A stretch of 64,000 nt of DNA from Flaccisagitta enflata (taxonomy: Eukaryota; Chaetognatha; Sagittoidea; Aphragmophora). The position numbers and the translations under genes are program-made. Position 1 is the stretch's first letter. Every line of letters begins with the position of its first letter. The DNA is taken from the NCBI GenBank assembly GCA_965153355.1, contig OZ231126.1, positions 71,548,001 through 71,612,000 on the forward strand, read 5' to 3'. Positions 38,401 to 49,364 of the stretch are shown piece by piece. The notes beneath the pieces were generated by a model. The model was not told the DNA's origin, ran no database searches, and saw only the letters and a list, made by a program, of their open reading frames with translations.

Positions 38401-39762
38401 CACACCTTATATTTTGCATCCATGTGTAGTTTTCATTGTCATTTGGGTCATGTTTCGACGACGTGATTCAAATAGTGGCAGTTTAGAATAATCGATTGGT
38501 CGAACAAGCAAATTCACTTGGTCCATGCCAAGTCACAACAACAACAACAACAACAACAACAACTAGAATTTCGAAGTTTTACATCATCTAAAAAGACACG
38601 ACATTAACGATTTCTCTCGTAAAATCGAGGATATTATTTCGAGATCGCAGCGGATGTACACGAGCGGAATTCATCAGCAAAAAGCTCACCGTAACGACTG
38701 TCTTGTCTGTAATGAGACTCGTCTCCACGGCTTCGTTCTTTGCCCCTCACGTAGGAACTTGGTGGGTGAGACCTACAACACAACAGACCATAATTTAGAG
38801 GGTTTAAAAGCCAAAAGGTATATGTATGTCATATACGTAACTGTCAAACCGGTTATTGGGGAATAGAAGCGTTGAAAGCAGGAATACATGCAATAATTTG
38901 GCGCCCTTACGTGTATTGATCGCGTGAATAGCCACCGTCCCTGGAGTGTCCATTGCCATACGGATCATTCGAATAACGCGAACTGAGAAACGACGGATAC
39001 AACGAAAAGTGAACATAACACGGCTTCTATCACAACTATACACTACCTTAAAAAAGAAATGGCTAACATCAAAAAAATAACAAAGGCTAAGATCAGTAGC
39101 AAATTGAGCCAAATCTTCCCTCAAAATTTAATGATCCACAAAAACTTTAAACGCTAAAGATCTCATGAGCTTTCAGATGTGAAAACTTTCTATTGTAGAT
39201 TGTAAAAATCCAAAATCAAAAGGAAATGTACCACTCGAGGGTCGGGACAATTATTTTTGTTGAGACGAAACCAATCGATCAGGCAAACCTAAATTCAATG
39301 TGCTACCATGCGGTGCTTGCAATGCTTGGACAATTATACAATGAGCAACAAAACGATTAAATTGAAGCGTTTTGGGCAGCACCCACAGGACGATGAAAAC
39401 CAAGTCAACAGTAACCCTGCCCAAAAAATTCGTACTCTTTTCTGGTAGCTCTTTGCTTCCAGCGACCATCTGCCGAAATTGCCTTCCTGATGAATGGTGC
39501 AGGTGCAAAAGGCACGTCAAAGCATCACACAAACAAGAAACACTTCACTATGCAAATCGATTGTGGCCGGACACAAACTTCAGCCGCAAATGGTTGGGCA
39601 GTGGCAGAGATGCCCTGAACAGATGATTGGATCATTGACAAAAGTCAAAAACAGCAAAATAATCGTGAGCACAGGTTTAGAAATTATACTTGATTCAATT
39701 GTAGGGTGAATGACATCTTACCTCGAGTATCTATCATATTCGTATTCGTGGCTGTACGACAT
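30420..39762 (-). CDS. RBM45: RBM45-like RNA-binding protein, four RRMs, 11 exons
   Basis: Exons in order: 39762-39722, 38982-38911, 38772-38690, 37982-37846, 37039-36833, 36493-36388, 36224-35849, 35673-35573, 34356-34249, 33952-33714, 30482-30420. They total 1533 nt (510 codons plus TAA), with phases agreeing throughout. The N-terminus (1-75) is rich in Tyr, Ser, Arg and Gly. RRM1 is at about 79-155 (RNP2 LFLVHG, RNP1 IAFVKYSK). RRM2 is at about 172-238 (RNP1 LAFVKYFR). A Gly-rich linker precedes RRM3 at about 310-376, which contains NGFEYPPG, a sequence typical of RBM45. RRM4 is at about 425-492 (LFIICSP, IGYAKFDS). The protein ends in a basic KRRK, a likely nuclear signal. RBM45 proteins bind GAC-rich RNA and act in nuclear RNA processing. 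Human RBM45 is about 476 residues, so the length fits. Confidence 0.94.
30490..31735. repeat. 20-bp GAGGAGGAAGGGAATCAAAT minisatellite in RBM45 intron 10
   Basis: Roughly 55-60 units with CAAAT/CGAAT/TGAAT variants, beginning within ten bases of the acceptor of the last exon. On the coding strand it is a pyrimidine-rich TCCTCC tract up to that acceptor. A few diverged units recur at 33575-33670, next to the donor of exon 10, so the array flanks both ends of the intron. Confidence 0.92.
32183..33170. mobile_element. 1-kb fold-back element in RBM45 intron 10
   Basis: The left arm (GCACACAACGCAATCCTCCC, then GGTAACGGGTCAGGGATC, GATCCAGATCCAGAGC) is the inverse of the right arm (32960-33170). 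A (GA)n tract at 32405-32490 in the left arm faces a (CT)n tract at 32930-32958 in the right arm. The loop is a degenerate GCTTCAAAATTTTTT repeat, about 18 bp per unit, at 32530-32920. Confidence 0.85.
33981..34140. repeat. telomere-like TTTAGGGGTAGGGTTG repeats, RBM45 intron 9
   Basis: About six units of 18-20 bp, each built of TAGGGG and TAGGGTT words. It is not a pure TTAGGG array. A weaker relative (GGGGTAGGGTTAGGG) occurs at about 60475-60550. Confidence 0.7.
34396..35393. mobile_element. 1-kb fold-back element in RBM45 intron 8, with nested insertion
   Basis: The arms start CGCGCCATTGTCTCAG...GGGTGTGCCTC and end in the inverse GAGGCACACCC...CTGAGACAATGGTGTGCG. Inner parts pair as well (TTTATGGATTTGTACGG with CCATACAAATCCATAAA). 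The left arm is interrupted at about 34442-34810 by a member of the GGGCAGCGGCC family, which is itself a fold-back. Confidence 0.8.
34442..34810. mobile_element. nested GGGCAGCGGCC-family element
   Basis: It begins TTTTTGGGCAGCGGCCCC and contains the inverted pair CTATGCTTTCACACATATG (34470-34492) and its inverse (34726-34748). The interior has tandem TTCTGCCAAAT-type units. Near the right end, GCAGGGCACGGGTACCGCTG matches the family's flank near 23230 in inverse orientation. The outer element's left arm resumes after it. Confidence 0.65.
37393..37820. mobile_element. 428-bp palindromic MITE, RBM45 intron 4
   Basis: Nearly the full length is two inverted arms: the left CCTCTATAGACGAAAGTGAA...GTTAACCCCCCAAAAACTG and the inverse ending GTCTGTATAGG. 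The loop side carries CTCATCAGAGCAATTTTGG, shared with the element at 38009. It ends 26 bases from exon 4, on the donor side. Confidence 0.88.
38009..38448. mobile_element. 440-bp palindromic MITE, RBM45 intron 3
   Basis: The arms ACTACACACGGAAGCAAAATAC and the inverse ending CATGTGTAGT pair, with matching flanks ACCCAAAT and ATTTGGGT. Inside are CATACCCCCCTACAG and GTCATCAGAGCGATTTTTG, related to the elements at 37393 and 56861. It starts 26 bases from exon 4, on the acceptor side. Confidence 0.88.
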
Positions 39763-40661
39763 CTTGGCACCGAATGAAAACCGTCCAAATTAAGATTTTG
39801 ATCTAGGAGATTAATATAAATGATTAAAAACTCTAAAATAACAGTAGGTTCATAAATCATGCTGTTAATAATAACATTCAACAGAAGTAATACAAATCGG
39901 AATGTAAAAGGTTTTTATAGAGCCCAAAGTAATCGGGAAAGAAGCGCTCTTCGTTGAAGGCAACGAAATGATATAACGCAATGACGCAAGTAACGATGCT
40001 AGAGTCAACTAACATCAATATGAAATAAAGACGATGAAAGAGAGGCATTTGATCCTGCTATTAATACGTTCCAGGAATGTTAACAGATTCATTAGTCTAA
40101 GGCTGTAACTCGTTAAATTAAGACGGGATACGTGAATCCTGCGCTATTGAGATGAGGGAACCTGTAGATTTGTGCACTTGGGAAATGGGGGAAATGTAAG
40201 ATAAACATCGAATACATTAAGCTGGTTTTTCAAGTAATATAGTTGTGCGTTCGCAACCAAAAAAAGTGGAGCAAACAGTAGCGGGGTGCCAAAAATACTT
40301 CAAGAATATAGATCTTTGGTGAAAGGAAGCGACCATTTTCCTACATCAATAATCGGGAGCAAACGAGACTTTGGTTTTACAACTTCATAAAAATAACAGA
40401 AAAAAAGATTGATGCAAAGGCAGGCCGGGTCATCTAGGCAATTTGGTTGGTAAAATAATGGCACTTATTGTTTGAAACTAAGTTTGTTTTTGCCGATATA
40501 AATGCCTCGAGGATAGTATCTTCTTGACATTCGCCCAAGAAGAGATTAAGGATAGTCAAAGCGAAAGTGGAAATAAGGTCCAAAATTGTTCATCCATAAC
40601 TGTCCACACGTTAAAAATGCATATTGTAAGCCTCAAACAAAGACGAAGGAATTGGGAATGA
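39763..40661. other. intergenic between RBM45-like and SAM-domain genes
   Basis: Contains the presumed promoter/5' UTR of the RBM45-like gene and the 3' end of the SAM-domain gene. No recognisable motif or repeat stands out. Confidence 0.5.
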
Positions 40662-41930
40662 TCAGACGAAGTAATAGCTGAAGCCATCATCCTGTCCCCG
40701 CAAAGGAGCACTGGTGGCGATCGTGTGAGAACCGTTCTTTAGCAAGGGATGCCCCTTCGTCTCCATGGGATTCAGCAAAGCTCCTGAAAGAGAACGATTT
40801 AACGATTGGAACTCCAAGTTTTTGTTACTTTGCGTACATGTACTTATTTTTAATCCAAACTCCAAAATCTAAATAAATACGAATGAATGACCGACCGACG
40901 GACCGAAAAATGTAGCACGCGACTTATGACCCCAGACCTCACCTTGAGCCTCTTGCAGAATCCTCATTCTGGGGCCCATGGGAATTCCCAGGCGCTGCAG
41001 ACGATCTTCGCTTATATAAGGCAATTCCACCATTCCGATTTTTTCCTCTTCAAACTGTCGCAGATATCGCTCGTATCCCAACTTCTCGAGAAAGAGTCCG
41101 AGCAAAGGTGGTTCTTCTCCAAAGAATTTCGTCAGTTTATGAACTCTGCATGCGTAAATTACAAAATCCAAAGTACAAAATCCAAAGTGAAGCGAAAGTT
41201 CCAAACAAATGATATGATTGTAATGATACACTGAACCTTCACTACAGAGCGTCAAGGGACTTGTAAGGAGAAATAATAAAAATGAAGTTGCCTTGTTACC
41301 AATATAGAAATACCTATTGAAATATAAATAGGATCTTTAAGTTTTCATTCTTTCTTTCTCTTTTTTCCCTTCCTTCCTTCCTTCCTTCCCTCCTTCCTTC
41401 CTTCCTTCCTTCCTTCCTTCCTTCCTTCCTTCCTTCCTTGCGGGTACGCTTTAGCAAGGTTCGGCTGTATTTATGGTCGGCACCGAGGAAAACCTCGGCG
41501 CTACCCTTAGGGGGGAAAACGAACCTGTGAGGATTGGCTAATGAAGCGACCCAGAACGAGTTTGTGGACGCCGAAGGAACGGATTGGTGAGGAGTTTTTA
41601 CCCGATCCTTCGCTCCAGACTCCGTCTTCATTTCCTGATGATCAAATGCAACAAATGAATGAGTTGTATGTATACTTTGCATTCCACCTTCCCACCGCCA
41701 TTTGACAGAGGGTAAAAGATACCATTTATGGGAATCATACATGGTGTATATACAGTTAAACATGATTTTCCGATTCCCCGTCAAAAATACTGCGGACTAG
41801 CTGAAATTGGCATATTTTTAGCAATTTTAAAACTACTTTTCTCCTTTTAGAACACAAGACCCTCCAGTGAATATTTTGCCACCAAACTTTCTGTGAATAG
41901 AAATAGAATAGCTTATCAAAATTGAGAGAG

Positions 41931-41995
<65 letters not shown>

Positions 41996-44900
41996 AATAA
42001 TGGAAATTTATTAGTTACCTGACATCCGGTACTGCGGGGTTTATTTGTAGTTGGATTGTCGATGTCAACATTCAGCAATGGCTTTTTGAACTATCATCCT
42101 ATAAATCCAAAAGGTCCCTAGCTCGCCTCACCTTCAACGTTTCTTTGATGGTTTCTATGTCTTGCGCTAGTAAATGTTGAGATCGCAATTCCGAGGAGAG
42201 ATGCGCGACGGATCTAGCCAGAGTGACCACGTGACCTTCCAGCCGGGCGAGCCGTTTCAGGCTTTTCTGATGCAGCTTGGAGGAAGATTTCGACGCATCT
42301 TCGAGATCACTTCCGCTGCCTACAGCGTCCACGCCATTTTTACTTCCGGAGCCGGTTGTTGCGCCGATGGCGCTGGCGATAGTCGAGTTGTTATTACCGA
42401 CGAGGTCTTGGACGTTTTTGTAGATGGTTTCCATGGCGGCCAACTGTTGCCGAAGTACAGAGTTCTCTTCACTCGACGTCGACTTTCTCACTCCTCCTCC
42501 TCCTCCTCCTCCTCCTCCTTCGGGAAGTCCCACCGACTCGTCGTCCGCGGTCGTATCGCCGGCATTTTCAAAGCCGGGACGAGGTAGGATTTTCTTCAGA
42601 TCGATTCGTTCTGGCTGACCGTTCGATCTTCCTCCACCAGCCTGAGTGTCTTTGGCGAGATTCCGATTGTCAGCTTTTTCGGATCCTAAAATTTGAGTAA
42701 CGAGGCCAAGTAGGCAAAAAAGGTGCGACGTGTGAATCGTCGAACGAATGTGTTACCCGACCGACCGACCGACCGAGCGGCCGACCGACCAACCGACCGA
42801 CACAGCCAGTTATAGAGGTGCTTTGTCGCACCTAAAAATTGATTCATTGACTGACAATGGTTCAAAAATTAAAATCTTAAACCAAACCACAACTAGGGAT
42901 GGGGAAGCGGTTGACTGGGCTTCCAATTTGGTGGGCGAGATAGCTACTAGTATTTCAACTACAAAATGGAAGCGGAAGCGGACAAAAAATCGACCAGTTC
43001 AACGCCCCGGCCAATCACAACACTATATAGATTCCACACATAAGCGGAGAGAAATGACACGGGAGAGTACATCCATACCTGGAAGAAGGTCTGGAGGAGG
43101 CCCTTTATTGATGGCTTCCATGTTATTCCGATTTATCAATCGACTTGAGGACCGTTTGTCTAGAGACTGACGCCCGTTGGGTGGCTGCGCGTAATGTGGA
43201 ATCTCGATAGGAGGATTCCTGACAAAGGGGAAAGACAATCAAATAAGGCTCAGATAAACAGTAGCAGAGGTTTACGACATTCGTAAATCAAAAGCGATTT
43301 TTGTAATGGTAATGTAAAAACTTTTGTATGATCAGTTGATTTCTACCAGACCGACAAAGAGACAGACAGACAGACAGAGACTAAGCAGTTTTCTACCCAT
43401 AACAACAACAAACATCCTACGCAATTTCAATTTGTTAAGTATACCGGTCAGGATTGGGAGAATCCGGGGGAGTATCTCCCGGAGAAAGCGGAGGCAAGGG
43501 TGGAGTCATTGAAGATGCCGCGGAACTGCAAAAGGAATATTCAAACGATTTGAAGACCACGATGAAAGCGACTGGGCAATTGCACAATTGCAGAAGCTTC
43601 CGAACTCACAGCCGTATGAGTTAAAGACTGACCTGGGAGACGGCGGATACAACCTCAGCGCTTCTTCCATTTGGGTATCGAGACAATTGAGCGAGCTGGC
43701 GCTGGAGCCGCCGGTGCTTCCGAGACTTCCTCTATATCGGGCTCCACCAAAGCGTTCGTCGACGGCGTCGAAGCGGAAGTGATCGTCAGAAGATCGATCG
43801 CGGTTCTTCATTCCTCGAGACAGGCTTTGGGTCTTCGATTGAATACTGTTGTGGTTGAATCTGTTGTGTGTGATGAATACAAGACAACATAGAAAAGAGC
43901 AATGCATATCTAATCTATGCTTGAATGCTCATCATTCCATGACTCAAGAAGCTCTGACCACCAGTCCAAGATGGAAAGGTTTTAAGTGTTGCCGCTCCCG
44001 CCCCCTTTTCCCGACCGTGACAATAATACAACAATTTAACAGCCCAGGTTACTTGTAATCTTCTGGAATACGTCCAACACAGTTTCACTTACTGATTGTT
44101 GGTAAAATTTTGACTTCGCGGTTGAAGTTCCGTGGTGGATAGATCGTAAGACATGGTCGGCGCCGTCATCGTCGTCTCCACCGTCATGTCCAACGAAGAT
44201 TTGGTGCCATTAACTCCGTAAATCGTTTCGTTTCCGTAATGGCCTTCGGCGTTGTAAGCGGTGGCGTTGTCGTTTCTCGTCGGGTAAGAGTGACGAGGGT
44301 GCTGCTGTTCTAACGCCGATGGGACATATCCGTAGCCGTCTGGATGGAAAGGCCGAGATAGTGACAATGTTCAGAAAATAGCAGAAAGCCACACGCGCAT
44401 TAAGAAAGAAATGAAGATTTGATGAGGTTTCATATATTGACTTCTCAAGCTACCATCTGCTTTAAAATCGCTCAAAAGACGTTATGATCGAATCCCAGGA
44501 AGAGGCCAACACCTGGGGAACCCGCCTCTCTTTTCCTTCACTGAGAGGCAGGCCAAGACTGCTATCACGCGCTCTCAACCATACAAGTGATAATATCGAC
44601 GCGGACGGATTCGGTTCAATTACGCAGTTTCTTATATATGATTATCCCTGGAAACAGAACGCATTTTTAGTCGCGTGCACGCGACTCTACAACCCGCTTT
44701 GTCCGTCGGTCGGTTGGTCGGTGGGTCGCACTTTACTTTTTTTATGATTTTATTACTTTGACCTCCCTGCTCCTGCAAAAATGGTCTGGTGACCTCAAAT
44801 ATGGCCCCTGCCCACCCGCACGCGACTTCGGTAGCCGTGTATCCGGCCTTGTTATTGGGAGCAAAGCGATTCTGGGATGTAGTTTTTTATGCATAGCTAT

Positions 44901-47900
44901 TTACATTCTTTTCCAAAGTCACGAGGCCTTTATTTAGTCATAATAACATCAACGCTGAGAAAGACCCTTCACGCGATCAAAGAACATTTTTGGACGTGTG
45001 AAAAAAACAAGGCCAGATAAACGGCAATCCAGTCGCGGACGGTTTTACAGGGGCGGTGCAAAAAAACCGCTCGGAATTCAAAAATGTGATGGACCGACGG
45101 ACGTAACAACCGACCGACACGGCAAGGTGTAGAGTCGCGTGTCCGCGACTAAAAATACTGCAATATTTAATTAAGGATGTCATCCACTGGAAAGAACCAA
45201 GTCAGTTATGTATCCAGGAAGATGAGATGACTAGAGCAAGCCCTTCCGCAGAAAATAACTGAGCAATAGCAAAATCGAAAACCTAGTACCTTACAAACAA
45301 GAAGCCATAGTTTTAAAGGTATTTTTCGTTCCCCTTCCAATCTCCCTTTCCCAAAAAATATGTGTGTCTGCGATCACCAGCATTTGTGTAGTCGAGATGG
45401 AAACGCGTAGAATTGTGGCCTGGAGCGATGAGCGACTCTTCGCTATTGCCTTTGAGCAAGTCTTTCAATTGATCTTCCATAGAGGGAAAGGAGTTGGCGG
45501 GTTTGGCGGCCGAATCCTTCTTAAATGCTGCTGCCGATTTCTCAGTGGGCAAATTATTTGGTTGAGATCCTAAAAATGAGCCAATACGAGATTCAACGTA
45601 CGTAGCATGACATACAACTACAACATTACAAATTTTACAACTTAACCATAGAGGTAGATGGTAAAAACTAAAATGGGTTAGCCGTAGTAGAAGTTTGGAC
45701 AAACATTCCGTTTACATAAAAAGCTTCAAAATTACAGTCCCACGGCTGAAGCCGTGGGACTGTAATTATTGAAGCTTTCTCGTCGCGCAAACGCGACTCG
45801 AGAAGATACACGACGCATACCCATAATAGCATACCTTGAAATCTTTGATGGCATACCTTGTAGTCCATGATGGCATACCTTGTAGTCCATGATGGCATAC
45901 CTTGTAACCATGATGGCATACCTTGAAGTCCATGATGGTATACCTTGAAGTCCATGATGGTATACCTTGAAGTCCATGATGGTATACCTTGAAGTCCATG
46001 ATGGTATACCTTGAAGTCCATGATGGCATACCTTGAAGTCCATGATGGCATACCTTGAAGTCCATGATGGCATACCTTGAAGTCCATGATGGCATACCTT
46101 GAAGTCCATGATGGCATACCTTGAAGTCCATGATGGCATACCTTGAAGTCCATGATGGCATACCTTGAAGTCCATGATGGCATACCTTGAAGTCCATGAT
46201 GGCATACCTTGAAGTCCATGATGGCAAACCTTGAAGTCCATAATGGCATACCTTGAAGTCCATGATGGCATACCTTGAAGTCCATGATGGCATACCTTGA
46301 AGTCCATGATGGCATACCTTGAAGTCCATGATGGCATACCTTGAAGTCCATGATGGCATACCTTGAAGTCCATGATGGCATACCTTGAAGTCCATGATGG
46401 CATACCTTGAAGTCCATGATGGCATACCTTGAAGTCCATGATGGCATACCTTGAAGTCCATGATGGCATACCTTGAAGTCCATGATGGCATACCTTGAAG
46501 TCCATGATGGCATACCTTGAAGTCCATGATGGCATACCTTGAAGTCCATGATGGCATACCTTGAAGTCCATGATGGCATACCTTGAAGTCCATGATGGCA
46601 TACCTTGAAGTCCATGATGGCATACCTTGTAGTCCATGATGGCATACCTTGTAGTCCATGATGGCATACCTTGAAGTCCATGATGGCATACCTTGAAGTC
46701 CATGATGGCATACCTTGAAGTCCATGATGGCATACCTTGAAGTCCATGATGGCATACCTTGAAGTCCATGATGGCATACCTTGAAGTCCATGATGGCATA
46801 CCTTGAGTCCATGATGGCATACCTTGAAGTCCATGATGGCATACCTTGAAGTCCATGATGGCATACCTTGAAGTCCATGATGGCATACCTTGAAGTCCAT
46901 GATGGCATACCTTGAAGTCCATGATGGCATACCTTGAAGTCCATGATGGCATACCTTGAAATCTATGATGGAATACCTTGAAAAGAAAAAAAATTTCAGA
47001 AAAAAAAATTTTCAAAAAAAATTTTTTCGAAAAAAAAAAAAAAAAATTGCTGAAGTCCTAGTAACATATTACTACATAAGCTTATATCTCATTAACCAGA
47101 CTTCAGATTTATTTCGAATTTTGCAGGGGCTCGTCAATTGATATCCTTAACTTGTATACCAAATTAAAAAAAAATTCACATACCTTTACTACCCTTTGCC
47201 TATGGAAATTGCTTAAGTTCTAGTAACATGTTACTAGATAAATAAGCTAATATCTCATAAACCAGACTTCAGATTTAATTCGAATTTTGCAGGGGTTGTT
47301 TATTTAGTACCCTCTACTTGTATGCCAAATTATAAAAAAATTCACATACTTTTACTACCCTCTACCTATGTAAACCGCCTAAGTCCAGTAAAATATTACT
47401 ACAAAAATAATAGGCAAAGGGTAGTAAAAGTTTATGAATTTTGCTGAAAATTGGTATACAAGCTCCCATTGACATAAAAATAACACTGGTAAAGTTTCAT
47501 GAACTTCTGAAGTCTGGATCAAAAGATATGAGAAGGTTCTAGACAGACAGACAGACACACAGACAGACAGACTACACGATCAGGTCCATCACATAGTCCC
47601 ACGGATCTGATTGCCGTGGGACAAAAAACTAGTTACATTAATAAAAATATCGCCGTCATTTTCCCAGGGGTGTATATAGTTCTATGACCTTTGATTATTT
47701 TCCCCCCTGCCTTTGATTTTCTCCCCGCGACACGGGGAGGAGTGTTAAATTGTGTTTTATTAATCAGTATTAAAAATTTGGTACTGCCAAAAGTTTTACT
47801 TTCCCTGAATTTTTTTTCCCTTTTTTCCCCTTTAAATTTTCTTCCCCACCTCCAAACCCTTTGATTCCCCCCCCCCCACCGGGGGAGGGCATGTAGAACT

Positions 47901-49364
47901 ATATACAGGCCTGCATTTCCCTAAGATTCTTCGAAAAAGCGGGGAACCCATGTCACCCCAGATGACTCATTTTACCCCACTCTACCCTACTACAGCACAG
48001 TACATTGATAAGTCGACAAGCACAGGGGCAAAGGACAGTTGAAACAGTTGGGTTCTTCAGATCTGTAAGTTAAACAAACCTTGAACATCGTTTCGGTTTG
48101 GTAGTAAATTTTGTTTGAGGCGCATCTTCCGTTGCTCCACCGACATTTTGGACAATTGCGTGGAGGAAAAGGACGGAAGACGAGCTATGCCACGTTGCTT
48201 GCCCACGTCTGGTAATAGAAACCGTGAATCGAAATAACAACGAAAAAGCAGTTGTCTAGATGTTAAATACCGGCAATAAAACCTTCCTCAATTTGGGTAG
48301 TGGAGTGTGTGACGCATAGAGCGAGAATTTGTCTGCGGCTCAGAACCAATGGTGGTAACTCTTTGTAAACTTTTTATAGTGTTGCTATAGGGTTACTCAA
48401 TGGTCTACAAAAAAGATTAGCGCATGAAATCTGTGCAAATCGAAAATTTAGGGATGTTTGAGCAAATCGAACCCACGCTGATTTTCGCTCCCGGGGGCAA
48501 CCAATACTGGGCCAACGTCTAACTATACCCTACAATGGATCAAAGTGAGCGAGAGATTGAGGAATACTTGCGGCATTACTTACCTCCGGCTTGGCTGACG
48601 GCGGGAGTGAGGTCGAGCATTGTACCGGGTAAAATATCAAGGGACGAATTGGTAGTGTAGCCGCCACCTAATCAGATAATAACCGAACCAAAAGAGATTG
48701 TTAGAATGATAATCGGAAAATTAAATAATCAGTCAAATCCGAACACAAACTTATATACCACCTTGGGTCGAACGATATAGCGTTGGGAAACTTACCTAGG
48801 GTGGTGGAATTTCTAGTTCCGTAATAAGTGTTGGAGTCGAGGGCAAAATAATTGGGATCATTGAGAGCGGACACGGAGAGGGAAGAGTTTTGAGTGGTGG
48901 CCATGGACGGATTTAAAGATACGATGGAAGCTGGTGATAGGGAAAATAACAAAAATTCTCAGATTAACGATGACCAGTGTCAATCAATTGAGTGCGGTTA
49001 CATCTTGCTAAACCGGACTCGAGGCTAATGGAAATCCGGGTACAGAATCCGTTGGGATTTTTTCAACAGAAACATCCGTTATTGCGAGATTCAACTGAAC
49101 TCATATTTATGCGGCGCTATTCATCGGCTAATACAATTTACAAACTAGCAAACACCATCTTCTCCTACCGGACGGATTGGTGTGTGAGGAAGGGAGTTGA
49201 GATCTGCCGAGCGATGATGATGATGTCATGAGCGTGTGATCATTTCCGACGGTACTCAGCGATGCGTGACCATTCGGATCGTAAGCGTCTTTGATGGATT
49301 GCACTAAGGCTGTACAAGATGTAGGCTCGCCTCGACAGACTTCTTCCGAGAGGCTATTCTCCAT
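40662..49364 (-). CDS. SAM-domain and coiled-coil protein, 13 exons, family unknown
   Basis: Exons in order: 49364-49169, 48930-48796, 48667-48584, 48208-48080, 45569-45378, 44339-44093, 43860-43633, 43525-43445, 43218-43079, 42685-42132, 41634-41525, 41145-40943, 40783-40662. They sum to 2421 nt (806 codons plus TGA) with every phase matching. The first 480 residues are Ser/Thr/Asn-rich and look disordered, with a basic stretch MSVEQRKMRLKQNLLP near 165. A Gly run at about 530 is followed by a coiled coil (about 545-662, containing VRQL/ETIKETLK-like heptads). A SAM domain lies at about 704-766 (FLEKLGYERYLRQFEEEKI, LGIPMGPRMRILQEAQ), where the LGPR-like end resembles SAM domains of scaffold proteins. 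The acceptor of exon 7 has a second in-phase choice 15 bases inside. I do not recognise the orthologue. A scaffold or cytoskeletal adaptor role is inference from the domains only. Confidence 0.85.
41360..41440. repeat. (CTTC)n microsatellite in SAM-gene intron 11
   Basis: About 18 TTCC/CTTC tetranucleotides between exons 12 and 11 of the SAM-domain gene. It is not coding. Confidence 0.9.
41936..41994. repeat. (GA)n microsatellite in SAM-gene intron 10
   Basis: Pure GA run of about 58 bases. Confidence 0.95.
42699..42839 (+). mobile_element. GGTGCGAC-family short element (copy 2)
   Basis: Left stem AGGTGCGACG, body GTGTGAATCGTCGAACGAATG, a long CCGA tract, CACAGCCAGTTATAGAG and right stem GTGCTTTGTCGCACCT. 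It starts 13 bases outside exon 10 of the SAM-domain gene, within intron 9 close to the acceptor. Confidence 0.8.
44663..44853 (-). mobile_element. CGCGAC-family short element
   Basis: Seen on the plus strand as TTTTTAGTCGCGTGCACGCGACT (containing a perfect 18-bp palindrome), CTACAACCCGCTTTGTC, a GGTC tract, GCCCCTGCCCACCCGCACGCGAC and GTGTATCCGGCCTTGTT. Stem halves pair. Confidence 0.8.
45007..45155 (+). mobile_element. CGCGAC-family short element
   Basis: Full-length copy in intron 5 of the SAM-domain gene: ACAAGGCC, AACGGCAATCCAGTCGCGGACGG, AGGGGCGG, AAACCGCTCGGAATTC, a CCGA tract, CACGGCAAGGTGTAGAGTCG, then CGTGTCCGCGACTAAAAA. It is inverse in direction to the copy at 44663, about 150 bases away. 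Confidence 0.85.
45825..46978. repeat. 22-bp minisatellite CATACCTTGAAGTCCATGATGG, about 52 copies
   Basis: Highly homogeneous units; a few carry GTAGTCC or TATAC variants, mostly near the edges. Because 22 is not a multiple of 3 and the unit lacks minus-strand stops, all three minus frames stay open and give the same 22-residue repeat. I regard these as non-coding. Confidence 0.97.
47040..47400. repeat. 165-bp direct repeat, about 2.2 copies
   Basis: Units starting TTGCTGAAGTCCTAGTAACAT (47046), TTGCTTAAGTTCTAGTAACAT (47208) and a partial third at about 47374. Each contains AACCAGACTTCAGATTTA and TTTGCAGGGG. Confidence 0.75.
47665..47913. mobile_element. 249-bp TIR element (uninterrupted copy)
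   Basis: Terminal inverted repeats CAGGGGTGTATATAGTTCTA and inverse TAGAACTATATACAGGCCTG. The C-rich interior is also present at 56704-57397, where it has been split by another element. Confidence 0.7.

Larger units (their letters stand above)
45731..47632. mobile_element. candidate Helitron/Helentron-like element carrying a satellite
   Basis: It opens with a perfect hairpin (ATTACAGTCCCACGGC, loop TGAA, inverse at 45731-45766). It closes with a related hairpin GTCCCACGG/CCGTGGGAC at 47597-47622, followed by six A and CTAG|TT, the order seen at Helitron 3' ends. Between lie the 22-bp array and about 2.2 copies of a 165-bp unit (47046, 47208, 47374). There is no Rep/helicase coding sequence. 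Assignment is by structure only. It sits in intron 4 of the SAM-domain gene. Confidence 0.45.

Noticed and set aside
45313-45377. Stop codon downstream of SAM-gene exon 5 as the true protein end
   Set aside because: A donor at 45377 (G|GTGATC) is in phase with the following exon, and the downstream exons carry the coiled coil and SAM domain.
45825-46978. CRISPR-like array
   Set aside because: Units are contiguous 22-bp repeats without spacers, and the DNA is clearly eukaryotic.
45668-47015. Three minus-strand frames of about 400 codons with a 22-residue repeat
   Set aside because: A by-product of a stop-free 22-bp satellite inside an intron.
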